19,169 nucleotides of DNA, from NCBI GenBank assembly GCA_938049325.1, contig CALICC010000217.1, forward strand, positions 1 through 19,169, written 5' to 3'. Below the pieces are notes generated by a model. That model was not told the DNA's origin and searched no databases. It saw nothing but the letters and a program-made list of their open reading frames with translations. This document shows positions 6,333-13,473 of the stretch, in pieces (within the stretch, counting starts at the first letter, position 1; each line of letters starts with the position of its first letter). The position numbers were made by a program, and so were the translations under genes. The stretch is from an uncultured Ilumatobacter sp. (GTDB taxonomy: Bacteria > Actinomycetota > Acidimicrobiia > Acidimicrobiales > Ilumatobacteraceae).

Positions 6333-7133
6333 ATGGGAGATCGTCTTGCCGGCAAGGTTGCTGTGATCGTCGGAGGTGGGACCGGGTTCGGCCTCGCGTG
6401 CGCCGAGCGATTTGTCGACGAAGGAGCAACGGTCGTGGTTGCCGGGCGTCGTGCCGACGTGGTGGACGTCGTGGCGGCGCGGCTTGGTGGCACGAGTACG
6501 ACCTGCGACGTGACCGACGATGCGAGTGTGCAAAATCTGGTTGCGCACACCCTGGAACATCACGAACGCATCGATGTGGCGATCAGCTTTGCCGGGTACG
6601 CAGATTCGTCGTCGCTGCGAGACCTCACCCCCGAGCAACTTCGCACGATGGTCGACGTGCAGCTCGTTGGGGCGATGTTCTTCATGCGCCACATGGCAAA
6701 CGCGATGGCTGACAATGGCGGCGGTTCGCTCATCAACATCTCGTCGACGACGGCGCACAATCCCGTCGTCGGTCACATCGCGTATGCCGCGGCCAAGGCG
6801 GGGGTCGAATACGCAACCAGCGTGGCTGCACTCGAATACGGGCCGCAACAGGTACGAGTCAACTGCATCGCTCCCCACCTCATCGAGACCGACATGACCA
6901 AGGACATCTTCGCGATGAAGTTGCCGATCGAGGCAATGCGGCTCCAGACACCGATGGGGCGCATGGGCAGTGTCGACGACGTCGCGAACTGCGCACTGTG
7001 GCTGGCCAGCGACGAGGCGGGCTACGTCAGTGGCCAGGTGATCCTGATCGACGGCGCGAACAGCACGCAGAAATTGCCGACAGCGACCGACTACGCGATG
7101 TTGGCTGCAACCGAGCCCCACCTTCTCGAGTAG
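6333..7133 (+). CDS. Short-chain dehydrogenase/reductase (SDR, 266 aa)
   Basis: This is a full-length classical-type SDR with a Rossmann fold binding NAD(P). The dinucleotide motif is VGGGTGFG (13-20); the canonical Thr of TGxxxGxG is Val here. The strand-4 motif is SFAG (85-88) instead of NNAG. The catalytic Ser (137/138 in NISSTT), Tyr151 and Lys155 (YAAAK) are present, followed by VRVNCIAPHLIETDM and the family's C-terminal WLASDEAGYVSGQVILIDGA. The tetrad Asn in the helix-4 element is replaced by Gln110 (VDVQLVG). CDVTDD at about 58-63 is the usual adenine-binding D-V element, and the Arg-rich GRRAD after strand 2 would favour NADP over NAD. The substrate is unknown; the neighbouring LEH-like gene makes a terpenoid/epoxide or other hydrophobic alcohol pathway conceivable. 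The mRNA is probably leaderless. The gene converges with the alpha/beta hydrolase, 14 nt away. Confidence 0.93.
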   Translation: MGDRLAGKVAVIVGGGTGFGLACAERFVDEGATVVVAGRRADVVDVVAARLGGTSTTCDVTDDASVQNLVAHTLEHHERIDVAISFAGYADSSSLRDLTPEQLRTMVDVQLVGAMFFMRHMANAMADNGGGSLINISSTTAHNPVVGHIAYAAAKAGVEYATSVAALEYGPQQVRVNCIAPHLIETDMTKDIFAMKLPIEAMRLQTPMGRMGSVDDVANCALWLASDEAGYVSGQVILIDGANSTQKLPTATDYAMLAATEPHLLE

Positions 7134-7147
7134 CGCATCAACGTCGA

Positions 7148-7990
7148 TCAACGCCCGCCGCGGGCAGCGGTGATGTGTTCGGTGATGAGCTCGAGCCAGA
7201 CGTCCGGACGTTCGAGCTGCGGGCTGTGCGCCGCTCCCGCGATGATCTCCAGTCGGGCCCCATCGATGGCATCGTGCATGGTGCGAGCAGGCTCGATGAA
7301 CGCTTCGTCCTGCTCGCCCACGATGACGAGCGTCGGGCACGCGATCGCCGTCAGTTGATCCACGACGTCGTCGAAGATGTTCGCGCCAAGCGTCGCAAAG
7401 GCTTCGGGGTCCATCGCGTCCATCTTCGCCTGGATCCGGTCCCAATAGCGGTCGAATCCCATCGCTTCGACCAACTCGGCGAGTGCCGGCGGTTGTTGGC
7501 CGTTCCCGCTCGCAGCATGCGCACGCATCGCCCGGGCGATCGCTCCGGTACCGTGTTCGCGGGCGGTTGCCGATGTCGACTCGAGCAGCGCCGGCGGCAT
7601 GAGGTGTAGCTCGGTCGCAGCGGTGTCCATGAGGACGAGTGACCGCAACCGGTGCGGCTGCTGAACAGCCAACCGCAGCGCAACGGCGCCACCCATGGAG
7701 TGACCGAGCAGGTCGACTCGATCGAGGCCGAGTTCGTCGAGGAAGCCACGGAGGTCGTCGGCGAGCTGGGTGATCGTGTAGCCGTCAGGCGTTCCGGTAT
7801 TCGTCGACCCACCGTGCCCACGCAGATCGACGGCGAGTGTGCGACCGAGCTCGGCGAGCGCAGGAAGCTGTTCGCTCCAATCGTCGCGCGATCCGGTGAA
7901 GCCGTGGACGAGGACGAACACGTCGTCGCCGCGCCCGACGTCGTCGTACTCCACTTCGACATCGCCGACTCGGCAGCGAACCACGCTCAT
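7148..7990 (-). CDS. Alpha/beta-hydrolase fold protein (280 aa)
   Basis: The protein has all hallmarks of the alpha/beta hydrolase fold. The oxyanion-hole motif HGFTGS is at 29-34, the LRGHGGS turn at 56-62 and the nucleophile elbow GHSMGG at 96-101 with Ser98. The acidic residue is Asp228 in VGEQDEAF and the catalytic His is His255 in GAAHSPQLERP. A cap insertion lies between about 120 and 195. An esterase, lactonase or C-C hydrolase activity is possible and the substrate cannot be told. The ATG at 7990 overlaps the stop of the upstream dioxygenase gene (ATGA), so the two are translationally coupled and probably act in one pathway. Confidence 0.93.
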   Translation of the reverse strand: MSVVRCRVGDVEVEYDDVGRGDDVFVLVHGFTGSRDDWSEQLPALAELGRTLAVDLRGHGGSTNTGTPDGYTITQLADDLRGFLDELGLDRVDLLGHSMGGAVALRLAVQQPHRLRSLVLMDTAATELHLMPPALLESTSATAREHGTGAIARAMRAHAASGNGQQPPALAELVEAMGFDRYWDRIQAKMDAMDPEAFATLGANIFDDVVDQLTAIACPTLVIVGEQDEAFIEPARTMHDAIDGARLEIIAGAAHSPQLERPDVWLELITEHITAARGGR

Positions 7991-8853
7991 CGAAACGATC
8001 CGTCCCAACCAGGCCACCCCGGACTCGAAGGAACGAGCGGAGCTGGAGTGTCGGGGAGCTGCGCCGACGGAGGCCAGGCAACCGGCGTCGCATCGGACGC
8101 AATCACGGCGCCCGGTTCGATGTCGGCCCGGTCGACGCTCTGGTGTCGTTGGTTCGTCGACGTGCGATGGGAGCCGTCGGCGAAGAAGATAACCGTGTGG
8201 ACCCGACGGGTCCGGTCGGTTTGATTCGCTGCAGCACCGTGCATGGTCAGACCGTGGTGGAAGGCAACGGAGCCCGCGGCGACGTCGATGGACTCCGGTG
8301 GGGTGCCTCGTGTCAACGACTCGTCGTCCAGGTCGAATCCCGTCCCGAAGAAGATGTCGGAGAATTCGCGGACACCGAACCGGTGGCTTCCAGGCACATA
8401 GTGCATCGCGCCGATCGAGCGGTCGACGTCCTGAAACGGGATCCAGGCCGTGACGGTGTTCGTTTCCTCGATCGGCCAGTACGGCTGGTCTTGGTGGGCG
8501 TCGGTGTGGCGCCCTCCCGGCTGCTTGTAGAGCGCCTGGTCGTGCCAGACGCGAACCGAAGCCACATCGAGCAGCCGCGCGGCGGCTTCCGCGATGCGAG
8601 GGTGGAACGTCAGCGGCGCGACGTCGCGGTGGTCCTCCCACAGATTGATGCACTGCTGGAACGACTGCTCGTAGCGTGACTTCTGGGCGAGCGTCCGCGA
8701 GTCGTGCGCCTGCCTGTGCGCGACCGCGGCGTCCACGGCGGCGCCGTACTGCTCGATCTCCGTGCTGTCGAGTAGGTCGGGGACGACGACGTAGCCGTTC
8801 GTGCGGAACGCTGCGCGGAGTTCGTCGGTGGCGGCGTGAATGGCGGAACCCAC
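7987..8853 (-). CDS. Phytanoyl-CoA dioxygenase (PhyH) family Fe(II)/2-oxoglutarate oxygenase (288 aa)
   Basis: The product shows the PhyH-type double-stranded beta-helix. An N-terminal helix (ELRAAFRTNGYVVVPDLL) is followed by DSTEIEQYG. The iron ligands are His120 and Asp122 in AHQDQPYW and His205 in GLTMHGAA, with Arg216/217 as the 2-oxoglutarate-binding candidate; GAMHYVPGSHRFG (148-160) is a typical PhyH motif. It probably hydroxylates a small hydrophobic or acyl-type substrate. The start is GTG 8853, chosen because a TAGCGT -10 box ends 7 nt upstream (leaderless) and because residue 1 then falls just before the conserved helix; longer frames would run through the promoter. It is the first gene of an operon with the hydrolase and is divergent from the nitroreductase. 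Confidence 0.92.
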   Translation of the reverse strand: MGSAIHAATDELRAAFRTNGYVVVPDLLDSTEIEQYGAAVDAAVAHRQAHDSRTLAQKSRYEQSFQQCINLWEDHRDVAPLTFHPRIAEAAARLLDVASVRVWHDQALYKQPGGRHTDAHQDQPYWPIEETNTVTAWIPFQDVDRSIGAMHYVPGSHRFGVREFSDIFFGTGFDLDDESLTRGTPPESIDVAAGSVAFHHGLTMHGAAANQTDRTRRVHTVIFFADGSHRTSTNQRHQSVDRADIEPGAVIASDATPVAWPPSAQLPDTPAPLVPSSPGWPGWDGSFR

Positions 8854-8860
8854 GGTCCGG

Positions 8861-8866
8861 ACGCTA
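8861..8866 (-). promoter_or_regulatory. -10 box (TAGCGT), leaderless start of the PhyH gene
   Basis: Read on the minus strand, TAGCGT ends 7 nt before the GTG at 8853. It is only 19 bp from the opposing -10 box at 8886-8891, so the two divergent promoters overlap. Confidence 0.55.
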
Positions 8867-8885
8867 GTTGCCGCACGAGCTTGGC

Positions 8886-8891
8886 TACGTT
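8886..8891 (+). promoter_or_regulatory. -10 box (TACGTT) of the nitroreductase transcript
   Basis: TACGTT fits TAnnnT and would start transcription around 8898, exactly at the GTG of a 10-codon leader ORF that ends on the nitroreductase start. Its -35 region falls on the opposing promoter's -10 box. Confidence 0.5.
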
Positions 8892-8897
8892 GCGGAG

Positions 8898-8930
8898 GTG
8901 CGCAGCGAGATGTTGACATCAGCCCGATGA
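8898..8930 (+). CDS. Possible 10-aa leader peptide overlapping the nitroreductase start
   Basis: GTG at 8898 opens a 10-codon frame (reads MRSEMLTSAR) that ends at TGA 8928-8930. That stop overlaps the nitroreductase ATG (8927-8929) in an ATGA junction. The predicted transcription start coincides with the GTG, so the mRNA would be leaderless for the leader peptide and the nitroreductase would be read by termination-reinitiation. No Shine-Dalgarno lies at a useful distance from the nitroreductase ATG, which supports coupling. It may also be a chance frame. Confidence 0.35.
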   Translation: MRSEMLTSAR

Positions 8931-9664
8931 CCGAGCATCCGGTGTCGGGCGCAGGCTCCGAACGCGATGGAGAGCCGGTGAGCTTGATCGACGGGATCGC
9001 GACGACGCGTACCATCCGCCGGTACACCGACGAGCCGGTTCCGACTCGGGCGCTGCGCGACATTCTCTTCGCTGCGACTCGCGCTCCCAGCGGATCGAAC
9101 CGGCAGCTGTTCCGAATGATCGTGCTGACCGACGGACCGAATGCCGTCGCGGCGAAGCGCCTGATCGGCGAATCCGCGCGTGGGATGTGGGCGGCGAAAC
9201 GCCGAAACGATTCCTACGACGTCGGCTCTGGGATCGAACAATCGTCGCCCAAGGCACGCATGGCGCGCACGATGCAGCGTTACGTCGACGAGTTCGACAG
9301 CGTTCCCGTGCTGATTCTTCCGTGCTTGATCCGGCACCGGGCGCCCACGCCGACAGAGGGAGCATCGATCTACCCGGCATGTCAGAACCTGCTGCTCGCT
9401 GCAAGAGCGCTCGGCTACGGGGGTGCGTTTGCAGCGTGGCAGGCGCCGGTCGAAGACGAACTGCGCGAACTGCTCGGGATTCCCCTCGACGTGTTCATTG
9501 CCGGAACCATCACGCTCGGGAAGCCGGAAGGGGCACACGGCCCGGTTCGTCGTCGCCCGATGTCGGAGCTCGTGTTCGAAGAGACGTGGGACAACAGCCC
9601 GACGTGGGCAGTCGATCCTCCGGGAACGAAACACACCTCGGCGGGGCCGCCCCGACGCACATAA
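8927..9664 (+). CDS. Nitroreductase family protein (245 aa)
   Basis: This is an FMN-dependent nitroreductase-fold protein. The N-terminal SLIDGIATTRTIRRYTDEPV carries the family's R-x-x-R-x-F/Y flavin-phosphate motif, followed by ILFAATRAPSGSNRQLFRMI (A-P-S-x-x-N-x-Q). The C-terminal half has the usual SIYPACQNLLLAARALGYGG helix and a GTITLGKPEG segment (G-x-x-x-G-x-P). Such enzymes reduce nitro groups, quinones, enones or flavins using NAD(P)H. A Pro-rich, probably disordered tail follows. ATG 8927 is chosen because upstream residues in the same frame run through the promoter region. It may form a transcription unit with the MFS gene 41 nt downstream, although that gene shows its own -10 box. 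Confidence 0.92.
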   Translation: MTEHPVSGAGSERDGEPVSLIDGIATTRTIRRYTDEPVPTRALRDILFAATRAPSGSNRQLFRMIVLTDGPNAVAAKRLIGESARGMWAAKRRNDSYDVGSGIEQSSPKARMARTMQRYVDEFDSVPVLILPCLIRHRAPTPTEGASIYPACQNLLLAARALGYGGAFAAWQAPVEDELRELLGIPLDVFIAGTITLGKPEGAHGPVRRRPMSELVFEETWDNSPTWAVDPPGTKHTSAGPPRRT

Positions 9665-9693
9665 CCGGTCGTTCGGAATCGGGCTCGGATGCC

Positions 9694-9699
9694 TACGCT
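9694..9699 (+). promoter_or_regulatory. -10 box (TACGCT), leaderless start of the MFS gene
   Basis: TACGCT ends 6 nt before the GTG start at 9706; there is no Shine-Dalgarno. Confidence 0.5.
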
Positions 9700-9705
9700 C
9701 ACGAG

Positions 9706-11136
9706 GTGACTGAGCGCGAAGGTTTGTTGTCGCCGCGCTATCGGACGCTGTCGTTTGCGATCTACACGACCATCGCCCTCGTCGCCTTTGAAGGAACCTC
9801 GGTTGCAGCGGCGCTGCCCGAACTCGCGGCCGACCTCGGCAGTGTCGATCTACTGCCATGGGTGGTGACGAGCTTCTTGTTCGCGACAGGTCTCAGCACG
9901 GTGGTGTCGGGAGCGCTGGTCGACGCGCTGGGTTCGCGACGCCTGTTCGTATGGTCGGCAGTCGTGTTCTCGTGCACCGGATTCGCCGCCGGACTCGTCG
10001 GCAATCTCCCCACATTGATCGTCATGCGGTTGCTGCAAGGCTCCGCATCGGGCGTGCTGTTCGCCGCGACCATCGCCGCGGTGAACCTCGGCTTTCCCAG
10101 CGAGCTCACCGGCCGTGCCTTCGCCGCCAACGCGACGATCTGGGGGTTGATGGGTGCGGCGTCGCCCGCGATCGCGGCAGCGCTGCTCTCCGTGGCCAGT
10201 TGGCGGTGGATCTTCTTCATCAACCTGCCGCTCGGCATGCTGGCGCTTGCTGCGGGCCGAAACCGGATGCCCGAACGACAACCCGGAGCTGAGCCGCCGT
10301 CGATCGACTGGCGCGGAGCCGCACTGGCTGCCGTGTTCACCGGCGCCTCGATTGCTGCGATCAGCTCGCTGAGCTGGCGATCGATTGTCTTCGGCCTGCT
10401 GTGTGTGTCGGCACTGGTCGTGTACGGCCTCCATGCCCGACGCGCCGCGCGGCCTGTCGTGAGTTTGCAACACATCGCGGCACAGCCGTATCGGAGCCTC
10501 GCGTTGGTGCCATCGCTGATGTTGGCTGCAGCCTTCACGACGAACATCTACGTCACGGTCTATGTGGCTGCAGGGCGAGGTTGGTCGAGCGGTGGCGCCG
10601 CGTGGTCAGTGATCTACTTCACGGTCGGGTGGACGATCGGCGCGAACATCTCGTCTCGATTGCTCGACCAGCGTCGCGTCGACACGGTGATGGCAATCGG
10701 GCTCGGGGTCGGATCGATCGGCCTCGCGGTCGTCTGCATCGGTGTGGTTCCGAACGGGCCGCTCGCGATCGTCTTTGCCGGGCTGACACTGCTCGGCGTT
10801 GGCATCGGGCTCACGACCAACGCAACGCTGCACATGCTGCGAGCCGAAACGCCCGCCGCCGTGATCGGACGAGCGAGCGCCGCCAATCAGTTCGCGCGCA
10901 GCCAGGGGTTCGTCCTCGGCGCTGCTGCCGGTGGAGCGATTCTGCTGCTCGTGGTCGAACGGCGCATCGGCTCGGTCGAGGCAGTTCGATCGCTGCTGGC
11001 CGGTGAAGAAACGATCGCCGGAGCAGAGGTCGCCGAAGCGGTGCGTGTGGGTTATGGCGTCGTCGCGATCGTGTCGCTTGCGGTGATCCTGCTCGCAATC
11101 TTGCCGATGGTTTCGCTCGTGCGTGACCGGCGCTGA
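9706..11136 (+). CDS. MFS transporter, drug:H+ antiporter type (476 aa)
   Basis: This is an integral membrane protein with 12-14 predicted helices. Helix 1 is followed by a segment with ALPELAADLGS, and the WVVTSFLFATGLSTVVSGAL helix is typical of the DHA2/EmrB-type opening. The loop after helix 2 carries D-A-L-G-S-R-R, the MFS motif A region. MRLLQGSASGVLFAATIAAV is the motif B/C area, with the LQG arginine context, and SWRWIFFINLPLG is a well-known EmrB/QacA-family signature. It probably exports a hydrophobic compound using the proton gradient. The long frame upstream (from 9187) overlaps the nitroreductase gene out of phase and is rejected. GTG 9706 is chosen because of the TACGCT box 6 nt upstream and because MTEREGLLSPRYR is a sensible cytoplasmic N-terminus. 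No TetR-type regulator is adjacent. Confidence 0.93.
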   Translation: MTEREGLLSPRYRTLSFAIYTTIALVAFEGTSVAAALPELAADLGSVDLLPWVVTSFLFATGLSTVVSGALVDALGSRRLFVWSAVVFSCTGFAAGLVGNLPTLIVMRLLQGSASGVLFAATIAAVNLGFPSELTGRAFAANATIWGLMGAASPAIAAALLSVASWRWIFFINLPLGMLALAAGRNRMPERQPGAEPPSIDWRGAALAAVFTGASIAAISSLSWRSIVFGLLCVSALVVYGLHARRAARPVVSLQHIAAQPYRSLALVPSLMLAAAFTTNIYVTVYVAAGRGWSSGGAAWSVIYFTVGWTIGANISSRLLDQRRVDTVMAIGLGVGSIGLAVVCIGVVPNGPLAIVFAGLTLLGVGIGLTTNATLHMLRAETPAAVIGRASAANQFARSQGFVLGAAAGGAILLLVVERRIGSVEAVRSLLAGEETIAGAEVAEAVRVGYGVVAIVSLAVILLAILPMVSLVRDRR

Positions 11137-11156
11137 TGGTTGTTCGCTGCTGAGCG

Positions 11157-12017
11157 TCAGGAGGACGTGAGATGGGCCCCGTTCGACCGGTCGAGCGAGT
11201 TGTCGATTTGAGCGCTCATGCCGGCGATCGGTCCACCCGGCGTGAGCAAGACGAGGTTGGAGGGACCCGGCTCGTGCACCACGGCGTTGAGGCGACCGCC
11301 GCCTCCCGGCACAGCGACCACGAACACGCTGGGGCCAGATCGTTGTGGGGCGATGCGGCTGACGTCGGCCGCCCACCATGCAAGATCGGCATGGCGGATC
11401 GCGTCGGGGGCAAGCGACTGTCGGAGCTCGAGTCCGAGTCGCTCGAGCACGGGAACTCGGGTGCGCCGACCGCAACGAGCTCGCTGAAGAGGCGGTGGAA
11501 CAATCGAACGACGCGCCGTGAGTTCGTTGATCGCGACGGCACCGGCGACCAGCCCGGCGGTGACCGCTGACGTCGCGGTGATCTGCGCGCTGACGAAACG
11601 GCCATCGATGACGGCGCCGGCGGCGATGATCGGCCACGTTCCGCACATCAGCACAGCACGCACCACCGTGACCCGGCGAGTCTGAGCACGACCTCGGCCG
11701 CCGAAGCATCCGCATGCCAGTTGGCGACGAAACGCGCGGACGTTGATCGTCAAGAAGCTCAGCGCAGCGAGCCCGTACACGACGGCGGCAAGCGGGGAGG
11801 TAGGCGCGACGAGGAGAACACAGGCCACGACTCCCTCCAGCAGCACGACGGCGGTGATCACTCTGCGAATCAAGCGGGACGGTCGGCGTCGCAGCCGTGG
11901 GAAGAACCGAAGCAGTGCCTCTCGACTTGCTGCGGCATCCACCGCCTTTGACCAGGCCGCGACGATGAGCACGACCGAGAGACCCAGTGCAACGCCTCGG
12001 CTGAGCTGTTCGAGCAT
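11157..12017 (-). CDS. MauE/DoxX-like membrane protein with a C-terminal soluble extension (286 aa)
   Basis: Residues about 11-28, 53-72, 76-93, 120-138 and 145-165 are hydrophobic helices. ACGCFGG at 101-107, with Cys102 and Cys104, is the MauE/DoxX-like signature that follows the third helix (in methylamine utilisation MauE supports disulphide-containing enzyme maturation; related proteins have thiol/redox roles). The roughly 110 residues after the last helix are not recognised: they include LGLELRQSL, DLAWWAADVSRI, a SVFVVAVPGGGGRLNAVVH strand pair and LVLLTPGG. The ATG is 3 nt past the stop of the preceding small gene, so this is the last gene of the CIS-linked run. Its link to the injection system is by position only. 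It converges with the MFS gene with 20 nt between stops. Confidence 0.75.
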   Translation of the reverse strand: MLEQLSRGVALGLSVVLIVAAWSKAVDAAASREALLRFFPRLRRRPSRLIRRVITAVVLLEGVVACVLLVAPTSPLAAVVYGLAALSFLTINVRAFRRQLACGCFGGRGRAQTRRVTVVRAVLMCGTWPIIAAGAVIDGRFVSAQITATSAVTAGLVAGAVAINELTARRSIVPPPLQRARCGRRTRVPVLERLGLELRQSLAPDAIRHADLAWWAADVSRIAPQRSGPSVFVVAVPGGGGRLNAVVHEPGPSNLVLLTPGGPIAGMSAQIDNSLDRSNGAHLTSS

Positions 12018-12020
12018 TGG

Positions 12021-12323
12021 TCAGAACTCGCTGGCGCAATCGGCGATCGCTGAGAACGCCTGTGCGAATCCGGAGTCACCGAGACGCCGGACTGCGTCGA
12101 CCACGTTGTCGTCGACGCCATTCGTGACGATCGCGGATATCCAAGCACGGACTGCGACGTTCGAGTCGCTCACGATGTCCCCGAAGATGGCATGGACGGT
12201 CGGCTCTTGCGACTGGAACCATTCGGCCAGTTCGATGACGGCCGCGATGGTCGGCTCGTCCCAGTCGTCGGCCACAGGTCCGAGCGTGCTGCGGACGCAG
12301 TCTGAGAAGTCGTGCATTGCCAT
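12021..12323 (-). CDS. Small acidic hypothetical protein in the CIS-linked run (100 aa)
   Basis: This is a soluble, acidic, mostly helical-looking protein of no recognised family. It starts MAMHDFSDCVRSTLGPVADD and contains TIAAVIELAEWFQSQEPTVH and a VAVRAWISAIVTNGV helix. ATG 12323 is preferred because a GGGAG Shine-Dalgarno lies 7 nt upstream; the ATG two codons later (12317) is possible. It follows the 112-aa gene by 40 nt and precedes the MauE-like gene by 3 nt. Like its neighbour it contains exposed Trp and paired Asp/Asn turns. Possible roles include cargo, chaperone, immunity or regulation, but nothing in the sequence decides between them. Confidence 0.7.
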   Translation of the reverse strand: MAMHDFSDCVRSTLGPVADDWDEPTIAAVIELAEWFQSQEPTVHAIFGDIVSDSNVAVRAWISAIVTNGVDDNVVDAVRRLGDSGFAQAFSAIADCASEF

Positions 12324-12363
12324 GTGTCTGCTCCCGTGTTGTGTGGTCGCATGTCGGGCGGTC

Positions 12364-12702
12364 TCATGCTTGGCTCTGATCGGCGATCTCGAGGCAGTGC
12401 AGACACCAATCGAGCAATGTCGACACCGGCCATCCGGCGTTGTTGTCGAAGTCGGCCATGAGATCGGCGAGGCCGGGTGCGACGTTGTTGTTGACGAGGT
12501 GCACCGCGACGGGTTCGCCGGTTTGTGCTGCGGCGTCGAACGCCGCCTGGGTGCGGTCGTCCAGACCGTCGAACCACGACTTGACGTAGCGCACCGCGTC
12601 ACTGAAGTAGCCAGCGTCGGCGATGCCGGTTTCATCGAGTCGGATCTGGGCATCGGCCATGCAGCTCGTGAACTGCTCCGCAAACTGTTGATCAAGACTC
12701 AT
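12364..12702 (-). CDS. Small acidic hypothetical protein in the CIS-linked run (112 aa)
   Basis: This is a soluble acidic protein of no recognised family. It begins MSLDQQFAEQFTSCMADAQI and contains FSDAVRYVKSWFDGLDDRTQ, VAVHLVNNNVAPGLADLM, a DFDNNAGWPVSTLLDW helix start and CLHCLE near the end (Cys at two-residue spacing, possibly metal-binding or redox). ATG 12702 has an excellent Shine-Dalgarno (GAGGAGG, 5 nt spacing) and overlaps the stop of the preceding 30-codon micro-ORF by ATGA. Its size and composition resemble the 100-aa neighbour, suggesting the two act together, but no sequence similarity between them is obvious by eye. Confidence 0.75.
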   Translation of the reverse strand: MSLDQQFAEQFTSCMADAQIRLDETGIADAGYFSDAVRYVKSWFDGLDDRTQAAFDAAAQTGEPVAVHLVNNNVAPGLADLMADFDNNAGWPVSTLLDWCLHCLEIADQSQA

Positions 12703-12791
12703 CGTGCCTCCTCGTCGAACCAATGGTCGGCGCAAAACGCTCGTGCCGCATTGGGCAAACGGGCACCCGAAGGGGCAGATCCGATGGTCAT
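12699..12791 (-). CDS. Micro-ORF (30 aa) bridging two CIS-linked genes
   Basis: The gap between the 224-aa and 112-aa genes is filled by an ATG frame. It starts 7 nt after the upstream stop and ends in a TGA overlapping the next ATG (ATGA). The 30-residue product is not hydrophobic and ends with AFCADHWFDEEAR, combining Cys, His, Trp and acidic residues. An AGGG lies about 8 nt before the ATG. Chaining at both ends matches the style of the operon, but 30 codons is too short to judge by bias alone. It may be a translational-coupling leader rather than a functional peptide. Confidence 0.4.
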   Translation of the reverse strand: MTIGSAPSGARLPNAARAFCADHWFDEEAR

Positions 12792-12798
12792 TTCGGCC

Positions 12799-13473
12799 CT
12801 AGTCGACCTCGTAGAAGCTGCCGTCGCCCCAGATCTCGAAGCGTTGATCGATGTCAGCCGTGCTGTCGAGGCCGATGAGCGTTCCCACGACTGCTGCCGG
12901 GAGGCAGGCAATCGGTGCTCGAGACGTTCCAACGTTGAGCGGGACCGACGCAACGAGTCGCAAGTTGAGGTCGAACGCGCTATCGACGACGAGATCGTCG
13001 AGCTCGATCCACGCTCGCCGAACGAACGCTCCGCCCTCTTGGAACGTGCTCGCGAAGAGCCAGTAGAGCTGGATGACGACGTCTGCGACCGTGCGACCGC
13101 AATGGTCCTCGACGCGGAAGCGCCATCGCATCCTGTTGGGCGGGACCGGACTACGCGCTGGTCGATGATGCGCCACGTTGGGAATCGCGCTCGACCAGCA
13201 CCGGTCGAGATCCGGAGACGGACGGCTGTGGTCGATCACTCGCCAGCGTGTCGCGGCGGGATTCACGATGTGCACAACAGCGGTGGGGTCCGAGCCGACG
13301 GGACCGTCGGCGGTCGAGAAATCGCGGGCGACAGACGCGATCTCCCGAACGTTTGCGAGAGAGATCGCATGTTCCTCGATCGCGAACTGCGAAGCCAGAG
13401 GTTCGGGGCCGACAGATGCACCCCGCCAGCTGTGTTGCTGCGATTTCTGGCGTGCGAGGGTCATCGTGCTCAT
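12799..13473 (-). CDS. Hypothetical protein coupled to the CIS baseplate genes (224 aa)
   Basis: The ATG overlaps the stop of the zinc-ribbon gene (ATGA), so it belongs to the CIS operon. No family is recognised. The N-terminal 35 residues are polar and low in hydrophobics. The middle has beta-rich stretches: PTAVVHIVNPAATRWRVIDH, RWRFRVEDHCGRTVADVVIQ and then LYWLFASTFQEGGAF. The end includes AWIELDDLVVDSAFDLNLRL, a conspicuous VPLNVG segment, and EIWGDGSFYEVD. No signal peptide or clear transmembrane helix is present; the ACLPAAVVGTLIGL stretch (about 190-203) is hydrophobic but short. Its place directly after baseplate and anchor genes makes an accessory baseplate, fibre or cargo-related role possible, without direct evidence. 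Confidence 0.8.
   Translation of the reverse strand: MSTMTLARQKSQQHSWRGASVGPEPLASQFAIEEHAISLANVREIASVARDFSTADGPVGSDPTAVVHIVNPAATRWRVIDHSRPSPDLDRCWSSAIPNVAHHRPARSPVPPNRMRWRFRVEDHCGRTVADVVIQLYWLFASTFQEGGAFVRRAWIELDDLVVDSAFDLNLRLVASVPLNVGTSRAPIACLPAAVVGTLIGLDSTADIDQRFEIWGDGSFYEVD

Noticed and set aside
6285..7445. 386-aa minus-strand ORF under the SDR gene
   Set aside because: Antisense shadow of a clear SDR with no family resemblance; it also crosses the end of the hydrolase gene.
9187..9705. Long N-terminal extension of the MFS frame
   Set aside because: It overlaps the nitroreductase out of phase; codon bias starts at GTG 9706, next to a -10 box.
10606..12039. 477-aa minus-strand ORF across the MFS end and the MauE-like gene
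   Set aside because: Arg/His-rich shadow with no domains; the MauE frame has proper helices and the CGCF motif.
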